The notes beneath the pieces are model-generated. The model did no database searches. It worked only from the letters and a program-made list of their open reading frames with translations, and was not told where the DNA came from. A DNA stretch of 41,407 nucleotides. It comes from Microcaldota archaeon. GTDB taxonomy: Archaea; Micrarchaeota; Micrarchaeia; Micrarchaeales; CABMGC01. The stretch's first letter is position 1. The number at the start of each line of letters is the position of its first letter. Below, one piece after another: positions 35,521 through 41,407 of this stretch. A program made the translations under genes and the position numbers. The stretch covers positions 1 to 41,407 of the forward strand of contig JAJZLT010000008.1 in the NCBI GenBank assembly GCA_021803245.1, read 5' to 3'.

Positions 35521-36580
35521 TATGCGGATTATAATGCTAGTCGACATGGACCATTTCTATGCCGCATGCGAGGAGATACGCAGGCCTGAGCTTAAGGGCA
35601 AGCCTGTAGTAGTAGGATGGGATCCGAAGGAGGGCAGCGGAAGGGGAGTAGTGATGACCTGCAATTATGAGGCGAGGAAGTATGGCATAAGGAGCGGGAT
35701 GGCGATCTCAAAGGCTTATAAGCTAAAGCCAGATGCCATCTACCTGCCAGTGGACTTTGACTATTACGAAGAAAAATCCAGGGAAGTTATGGCTATTCTA
35801 AGATCAAAAGCCGAGGATGTGGAGCAGGTGAGCATAGATGAGGCCTTTCTCGATCTCTCCGGGAAGCTGCACGGATATGAAGATTCATTAAGATACGCAG
35901 TAAAATTGAAGAAGGAGATTGCAGCTAAGGCGTTGCTGCCGTGCTCTATAGGCATAGGCCCAAACAAACTGATAGCAAAGATGGCATGCGAAGAGGCAAA
36001 GCCAGATGGCATCAGGCTGGTAAGGCAGGAGGAGGCGAGGGACTTCATAAAGAACATGCCGGTCGGCAATCTCTATGGCGTAGGAAGGAAGATAGGCGAG
36101 CAGCTGGAGCAGATAGGCTACAGGACCATAGGCGACCTTGCAGAAGCCAATATTATGGACTTAATGGACAGGTTTGGTTCTTACGGCATTGAGCTCCACA
36201 ACTACGCCAACGCCATAGACGAGAGCAGTGTGCATGAAAACTCCGAGATAAAATCGATAGGCAGGGAGAGGACATTTGGCGCAGACACCCTGGACGAGAA
36301 GGAGATAGGGAACGCGATACTTGAACTTTCTAGGGAGGTTATAGGCGAGGTCAGCAAGGCAGGCGCTGTATTCAAGACGGTAACGCTTAAGCTCAGATAC
36401 CATGACTTTACAGAACACCTAAAAAGCAGGAGCATAAAGCCCACAGGCAGCCTCGAGAGCCTTGTGCAGAATGCGATGCAGCTCTACAGGCAGAATCCGG
36501 AAAAAGCAAAGAGGATAAGGAAGATAGGGGTCAGGGTATCCGGGCTCTCAGATTACAAGAAGCAGAAAAAACTATTTTAA
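35513..36580 (+). CDS. dinB: DNA polymerase IV (Y-family)
   Basis: IIMLVDMDHFYAACEEIRRPELKGKPVVVGWDPKEGSGRGVVMTCNYEARKYGIRSGM; VSIDEAFLDLS; CSIGIGPNKLIAKMA. Confidence 0.97.
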   Translation: MSDMRIIMLVDMDHFYAACEEIRRPELKGKPVVVGWDPKEGSGRGVVMTCNYEARKYGIRSGMAISKAYKLKPDAIYLPVDFDYYEEKSREVMAILRSKAEDVEQVSIDEAFLDLSGKLHGYEDSLRYAVKLKKEIAAKALLPCSIGIGPNKLIAKMACEEAKPDGIRLVRQEEARDFIKNMPVGNLYGVGRKIGEQLEQIGYRTIGDLAEANIMDLMDRFGSYGIELHNYANAIDESSVHENSEIKSIGRERTFGADTLDEKEIGNAILELSREVIGEVSKAGAVFKTVTLKLRYHDFTEHLKSRSIKPTGSLESLVQNAMQLYRQNPEKAKRIRKIGVRVSGLSDYKKQKKLF

Positions 36581-36603
36581 GCTTGAATGCCCATTGCTAT
36601 ATT

Positions 36604-37020
36604 ATGGAATCATGCGTCTTTTGCAGGATAGTCAGAGGCGAGACCGAAGCCCTTTCCATTTACGAAGACGATCTTGTCAAGGTAATAGCTGACAAAAACC
36701 CTGCTGCAGTAGGCCACTCCCTTGTGATGCCGAAAGCGCATTACGAGAACATCTTTGAGATTCCTGAAACGGAGCTTCAGCGGGTAGCGGTGGTCGCAAA
36801 GCGCGTGGCAATGGTTTACAAAGAGCATTTAAAGGCAGACGGAATCAATCTTGTCCAGGCAAATGGCGAGGCTGCGGGCCAGTCGGTATTCCATTTCCAT
36901 CTGCACGTGATACCGAGATACAGAAGCGACGGCTACGGAATAGTTTACGGATTCCATGGTGACCATAGGAGATGGGAAGAAAGCCGCAAGGCACTGCTGA
37001 TGATCAAAAAATATATTTAA
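36604..37020 (+). CDS. HIT family hydrolase
   Basis: CVFCRIVRGETEALSIYED; QSVFHFHLHVIPRY (HxHxH). Confidence 0.95.
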   Translation: MESCVFCRIVRGETEALSIYEDDLVKVIADKNPAAVGHSLVMPKAHYENIFEIPETELQRVAVVAKRVAMVYKEHLKADGINLVQANGEAAGQSVFHFHLHVIPRYRSDGYGIVYGFHGDHRRWEESRKALLMIKKYI

Positions 37021-37118
37021 TGCCGGCCGGAACGCCCCGTCTGCATGCTTTTTTTCGTAATAAGTGATTCTGGATGACATTTGAGGAATCTGCAGGCTGG
37101 CGCATGCCAGGTATGCGT

Positions 37119-37171
37119 AAAAAACAAAAAAAACCAGGAGCAGGAACTCGCTTACGCGATTTGGCCTGCTC
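37119..37171 (-). terminator. Intrinsic-type terminator downstream of the 231-aa gene: GAGCAGG/CCTGCTC stem with inner TCGC/GCGA stem, then U-rich tract on the minus strand
   Basis: Stem arms 37138-37144 and 37165-37171; minus-strand sequence after the hairpin reads ctggTTTTTTTTGTTTTTTacgc. Confidence 0.65.
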
Positions 37172-37867
37172 TCATACTCCGTGGAACCAGAAGCCCTTAT
37201 CTCCTTTCTTTGACTTCTTCCTTCCGAGAATTTTCTCCTTCAGCGTGGCTGGCTTTAGCTTTATCTCTTCAGGCTTGATGCCAAGCTCCTCTGCATGCTC
37301 CATGGCATATAAATTCTGCCATTCGCTGAACTTCGCCCAGTTCTTCGCCTTTGCCTCGCCTGTCTTCCTGTAATACTCGTCCTTCATCTTCTCCCATTCC
37401 TTTGCGGTATATCCATACGGGGGATGCTCGCGTATTGCGGGCGGGTCGAAGTGGTAGCTGTACATCTCCTTGAAGTAATCGAAATCATGCACTTCGCGCG
37501 GATTATTGTAAAGGTGGATCCCTTCCTTTGAGAGGGTGTCCATCAGCTCCTCAAGGCTTATCTTTGGCTTCCTGTTATCGGCATCAGTAGGATTGTACAC
37601 TATGGTTATGCGCTGCTTCACATATTCTACCTTGGCGCGCAGTATTGGCTCCATCAGCATCAGGCGGTACTGAAGGCGCGCAGCATGCTCAAGGTCTATA
37701 AGCTCACTCTTGCTTACTTCTGCGAACGTGACCTCCTTTACCATCCTATATGGCACGCGATACTGCTTGCCATTTATCGTTATCCAGTCGCTAGAGTACT
37801 GCCTCTCCTGAATTTCCTTTAGCTCCTTCTCATACGCATTTTCTTCCTGGTTTTCGCGTTTGTCCAT
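37172..37867 (-). CDS. Uncharacterised charged protein downstream of the Tes-like gene
   Basis: 231-aa ORF co-oriented with and 57 bp downstream of the radical SAM gene. Confidence 0.75.
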   Translation of the reverse strand: MDKRENQEENAYEKELKEIQERQYSSDWITINGKQYRVPYRMVKEVTFAEVSKSELIDLEHAARLQYRLMLMEPILRAKVEYVKQRITIVYNPTDADNRKPKISLEELMDTLSKEGIHLYNNPREVHDFDYFKEMYSYHFDPPAIREHPPYGYTAKEWEKMKDEYYRKTGEAKAKNWAKFSEWQNLYAMEHAEELGIKPEEIKLKPATLKEKILGRKKSKKGDKGFWFHGV

Positions 37868-37924
37868 TGCAGATTACCCATGAAAAAGCAAAGCGTCAGG
37901 CAATATTAGAAGCGCCTGTTACGA

Positions 37925-39967
37925 TCAGCAGCCGCAACTGCCTCCGCAGCCGCATTGGCCTTCCTTGCCTTCGCCTTCCATCTCAGCTCCGCCGCAGCCG
38001 CATGAGCCCGATGCATTGCCGCAGGCACATGAATCTTCATTCTTGCCCTCCTTCTGCACTGCAGGCTTTGCTTCTGCTGCCTTTGCAAGTGGCACGCCTG
38101 ATTCCTGGACTGTTTTGCCGGATTGCCCCGCTGCTCCGGCAGCCATCATTATCTGCGCCACAGGCCTCTCCTGGGCTGGCTGCTTGGCAATCTTCTCTGC
38201 CCTTATCTTTGCAGCCTCATCAAGATTGACCTTGAGGCTGAAGTAATCAGTGCCCTTGATGTACGTGCGCTGGTAGGCTTCTGTCGCTTCGAGCGCCTTC
38301 ACATTCCTTATGTACTTGTCGCTGTGGTAGGTCCAGTCGTGGTGCATCTCCTGCCACTCCTTTGAAGGTATCGAGTATTGCTTCTGTATCTTGTCCCTGT
38401 AGACTTCAGGGAAGACATTGAAGGTGCAGAATGGAAGCACTCTGCCATCAGGCATTGCATAGTGTATGTCGCACTTTTCCACGCGCTTTATATCGTAAGT
38501 GTACTCGTCCTGGAAGTGCATCATGCCTATGAACATCGACTTTAGCTGGAACGCGCCCATTGTTGCAAAGTCATGCTTGAAGATTACAGACATAAGCAGC
38601 TTCGAGAAGTTTACCGACTTCGGCTGCTTCTCCTTGTCTATGAATCTGCCAAGCCTGGCAACAGCCTTCAGCGCTATCAGCCTGCGCTGCAGCTTCGACT
38701 TTCCGCCCATCTCGTTCACAGCATTCTGCAGATGCTCAAGAAGGCCAGGTGCATCCACAAACCTTGTAAGAGGCACTATCTTGCCGTCGCTGTCCTGGAA
38801 GATGTAGGAGCCTGCGCCGCAGGCAAAGTGTATTGAGAGATCATACTTGTACTCTCCGGTAAGCGCTTCTATGAACTTGTTTATCCCTCCAACATATGGC
38901 ACCGAGAACCAGTCATCTTTTGTTATTACGCCGTTTGTCTGCTCCTCTATGAGTTTTATCGCTCCGGGAATGGTTATGCGCTGCTTCTCGCGCATCCTTG
39001 TAGGCATTCGTCCTACAAGCGAGACAGGCTGGAAGTTTACGGCTTTTATGACATCGTTGTTGTTCAGTGCGAAGTTTATTATATTGCCAAGTTCGTGGTC
39101 GTTTATGGTCCTTATCACAGTAGGCACAAGCACAACGCCTATTCCTGCCTTTCTTACCGCGTCGAGTGTCTTCGGCACTTCCCAGTGGTTCTTTGGGTTT
39201 GCGCGCTTGCTTACCCCGTCGAAGCTCATGTAGAGCGTACTTACGCCTGCGTGCCTTAGCTTTGCTGCGAGTTCAGGCTTCTCTGCAAGTATTATTCCCG
39301 TAGTATTCATCTGTATCTGGTCGAAGCCGGCTTCTTTTGCTGACTTCACTATCTCAACCACATCGCTCCTCATCAGCGGCTCTCCGCCTGTTATCTGAAG
39401 GGCATTGGCAGGTATGGGCTTCTGCGACTTGAGCTCCTTGAAGATCTTGTAAAGCTCATCGCGCGTTGGCTCGTATATAGGCTCGCCCTCCTTTGCGTAG
39501 AAGAAGCAGTACCAGCATGAAAGGTGGCACCTGTTTGTTATTACAACGTTTGCAAGGCCTGTGTGCGACTTATGCCTCTCGCAGATTCCGCAATCGAACG
39601 GGCAGTTCTCGCCCTTATTTACGTAGTTCGGATTATCAAAGCCTCTGCCGAAGTAGTTGTAGTTCTTCATGCGCATATACATGTCATAGTCCTCCCAGTA
39701 CTTCTCCATGGTCCAGCCATGGTCAGGGCAGAACTTTCTTATCATTACTATGTCTCCGTCCTTATAGATTGTGCCATCTACTATGAGCTTGCACTCCGGA
39801 CAGACTGTCTTTGTGCGCTCAAGCACAGGCATCTTGTTTACCTCTTCCATGGTTCTCCGGTATGGAGCCATTAGCTTGTCTTCGCTGGTGTTTACCATCT
39901 TTACCGTCATGCCTGCGTCAGTTGCCTTGTCTATTATCGAACCTAATGCTGATGACTTATCGTTCAT
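37925..39967 (-). CDS. tes: Radical SAM protein of tetraether lipid synthase (Tes/GDGT-MAS) type with Cys/Gly-rich C-terminal tail
   Basis: CPECKLIVDGTIYKDGDIVMIRKFCPDHGWTMEKYW; NCPFDCGICERHKSHTGLANVVITNRCHLSCWYCFFYAKEGEPIYEPTRDEL; ALQITGGEPLMRSDVVEIV. Confidence 0.85.
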   Translation of the reverse strand: MNDKSSALGSIIDKATDAGMTVKMVNTSEDKLMAPYRRTMEEVNKMPVLERTKTVCPECKLIVDGTIYKDGDIVMIRKFCPDHGWTMEKYWEDYDMYMRMKNYNYFGRGFDNPNYVNKGENCPFDCGICERHKSHTGLANVVITNRCHLSCWYCFFYAKEGEPIYEPTRDELYKIFKELKSQKPIPANALQITGGEPLMRSDVVEIVKSAKEAGFDQIQMNTTGIILAEKPELAAKLRHAGVSTLYMSFDGVSKRANPKNHWEVPKTLDAVRKAGIGVVLVPTVIRTINDHELGNIINFALNNNDVIKAVNFQPVSLVGRMPTRMREKQRITIPGAIKLIEEQTNGVITKDDWFSVPYVGGINKFIEALTGEYKYDLSIHFACGAGSYIFQDSDGKIVPLTRFVDAPGLLEHLQNAVNEMGGKSKLQRRLIALKAVARLGRFIDKEKQPKSVNFSKLLMSVIFKHDFATMGAFQLKSMFIGMMHFQDEYTYDIKRVEKCDIHYAMPDGRVLPFCTFNVFPEVYRDKIQKQYSIPSKEWQEMHHDWTYHSDKYIRNVKALEATEAYQRTYIKGTDYFSLKVNLDEAAKIRAEKIAKQPAQERPVAQIMMAAGAAGQSGKTVQESGVPLAKAAEAKPAVQKEGKNEDSCACGNASGSCGCGGAEMEGEGKEGQCGCGGSCGC

Positions 39968-40194
39968 TATAATCCCGTTATATTAGCATTCTATCTCAAC
40001 CTATTTAAACTTTTCTGAGCCGCATGCCCGCCATTGTATAAGCATAAAAATCCAGCACAAGAAAAGGATGCAATGTATGGAATACAGGTATAAATGGGCC
40101 TCTGGAGGAAGGAAGAACTTCGTCTTCTGACGAGGTAATTTGTGACGTGGCAACGCTTAAATATCATCTAAAACTCAAGAGAAGATAGATTAGC

Positions 40195-41223
40195 ATGGCT
40201 TTCAATAGATTTTATATAGAGGCAGCTGAACGTCGATCAGCCGATAACGGGCTTGTACTTGCAGCAAGAGGGGCTTTAAGGCTTGGCGTCTCCGACATGC
40301 AGAGGGCAGGAAACATGCGGGCAAAGGCTGCAGGCGAGAATGAGAAGGCGCTTGGACCTGTGGTGCACTACAGGCAGGCTCTTGAGCACTTTTATTATGC
40401 AAATGTGATGCTTGAGCGCGTTGGAAATGCTCTGCCTGAGCTTCGGTCAAGCTCGCATGAAGCTGCAGGAGCAGCAGGAGAGCTTATGAGCAGGGCTTTG
40501 GACAAGATAAACTATGCTTATGATAGTGGGCGGATGCCCGTTATACAGGCAGACGGCTTTATCGGGCTGAGGAATGGAGTATTGGATCGCAGGTACAGGC
40601 TTGAAGACATCTTTTTCAAGGCAGTAAGCGACATGAATTATGAGAGGTACCTGCGTGACGATAAGACAGGCCAGAGAATGCCTGGCAAGCATTATCATGA
40701 GGTAGTTTATTCGCAGGAACCGCAGAAAGACCTGAGGGGCGAATTTGAGATGCTCTGCGCAATGAAATCTGCTGCGCCTGAGTATGTGCCTGCGCCAGTG
40801 GCGCTTGTAAGGGAAGGCAGCGGCACTTATATTGGATATGTACTTGAGCACTTTGAAGGCAAGACCCTTGCAGAAGTTCTTATAGAGAGGATGCCTGCAG
40901 GCATGGAACTGCAGCGGTTTAAGGTAAGATCCGCAGGCAGGCTGATAATGGAGCACGGAAGCAGGGAGGACAAGGCCCTTTTGGAAGGCATACATGCCCA
41001 GCTTAAAGACGGATTTACAAAAATACACATGGCAGGGCTCGCTCACGGCGACCTACAGACCACCAACATAATTGTAAATGGGAATGGAGAGATAAGGATC
41101 ATCGATCCGTCCTATCCTGTGCTTCTCCGCGATCCGGACAAGGCGAGGAATCCTGTGCTTGCTGATGTAGTGCGGGCCGTGGCATACAAGGAGAGAATGG
41201 AGGTAGGGCTCTTTCTCTCGTAA
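40195..41223 (+). CDS. Protein kinase-like/phosphotransferase-fold protein
   Basis: C-terminal GLAHGDLQTTNIIVNGNGEIRIIDPSYP (HGDLxxxNI…IID catalytic-type motif); IGYVLEHFEGKTLAEVL hinge-like segment. Confidence 0.7.
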   Translation: MAFNRFYIEAAERRSADNGLVLAARGALRLGVSDMQRAGNMRAKAAGENEKALGPVVHYRQALEHFYYANVMLERVGNALPELRSSSHEAAGAAGELMSRALDKINYAYDSGRMPVIQADGFIGLRNGVLDRRYRLEDIFFKAVSDMNYERYLRDDKTGQRMPGKHYHEVVYSQEPQKDLRGEFEMLCAMKSAAPEYVPAPVALVREGSGTYIGYVLEHFEGKTLAEVLIERMPAGMELQRFKVRSAGRLIMEHGSREDKALLEGIHAQLKDGFTKIHMAGLAHGDLQTTNIIVNGNGEIRIIDPSYPVLLRDPDKARNPVLADVVRAVAYKERMEVGLFLS

Positions 41224-41407
41224 CAAATGCGCACGCTGCTTCTGATGCCTGCGGCGCAGGCATACTGTTGGTTAAAGGATAGGCTGTTTATTAATAACTA
41301 ATAATCATCCAGACTTAAGGTCTGCTAGGCCTGATAGCCTGCTATTGGCGCTGGCTTTGCGGATTACAGGATAGTCGGCCTGTTGTGGAAAGATATTAAA
41401 TATTAGA

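Noticed and set aside
40078-40131. Tiny ORF MEYRYKWASGGRKNFVF upstream of the kinase-like gene
   Set aside because: Only 17 codons, no ribosome-binding site or conservation evidence.
1-41407. CRISPR arrays, IS elements, rRNA genes
   Set aside because: No repeat-spacer pattern, transposase-like ORF with terminal inverted repeats, or rRNA signature sequences were seen.

Overview
The window is archaeal chromosomal DNA. TFB, eS26, archaeal-type ProRS, an intron-containing tRNA-Trp, tetraether lipid synthase-like radical SAM and TATA/BRE-type promoters all support this. I infer a DPANN (Micrarchaeota-like) origin, but this is untested. Most of the window is ordinary housekeeping: tfb, malic enzyme, TrxB, ProRS, TpiA, GAPN-like, DinB, HIT, AMMECR1, DUF763, SAM hydroxide adenosyltransferase and similar. 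The most interesting block is about 8.6-17.4 kb. It holds three HerA/VirB4-superfamily ATPases, a VirB2-like small pilin candidate, a VirB6-like polytopic protein, an apparently split VirB3-VirB4 (membrane hairpin plus VirB4 N-domain in one gene, ATPase domain in the next), and several small membrane proteins. Together they look like a minimal archaeal type IV secretion or DNA-transfer machine, analogous to Ced/Ted. Other notable items: an MshC-like CysRS paralog overlapping a PIG-L/LmbE deacetylase (possible archaeal mycothiol-like thiol pathway), a tandem-duplicated protein with ribosomal P1-like segments beside a KaiC-like ATPase, a carboxynorspermidine pathway gene pair, a Tes homolog with a Cys/Gly-rich tail, and a single-base frameshift at the left edge. 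All calls come from reading translations and motifs by eye; no searches were run.
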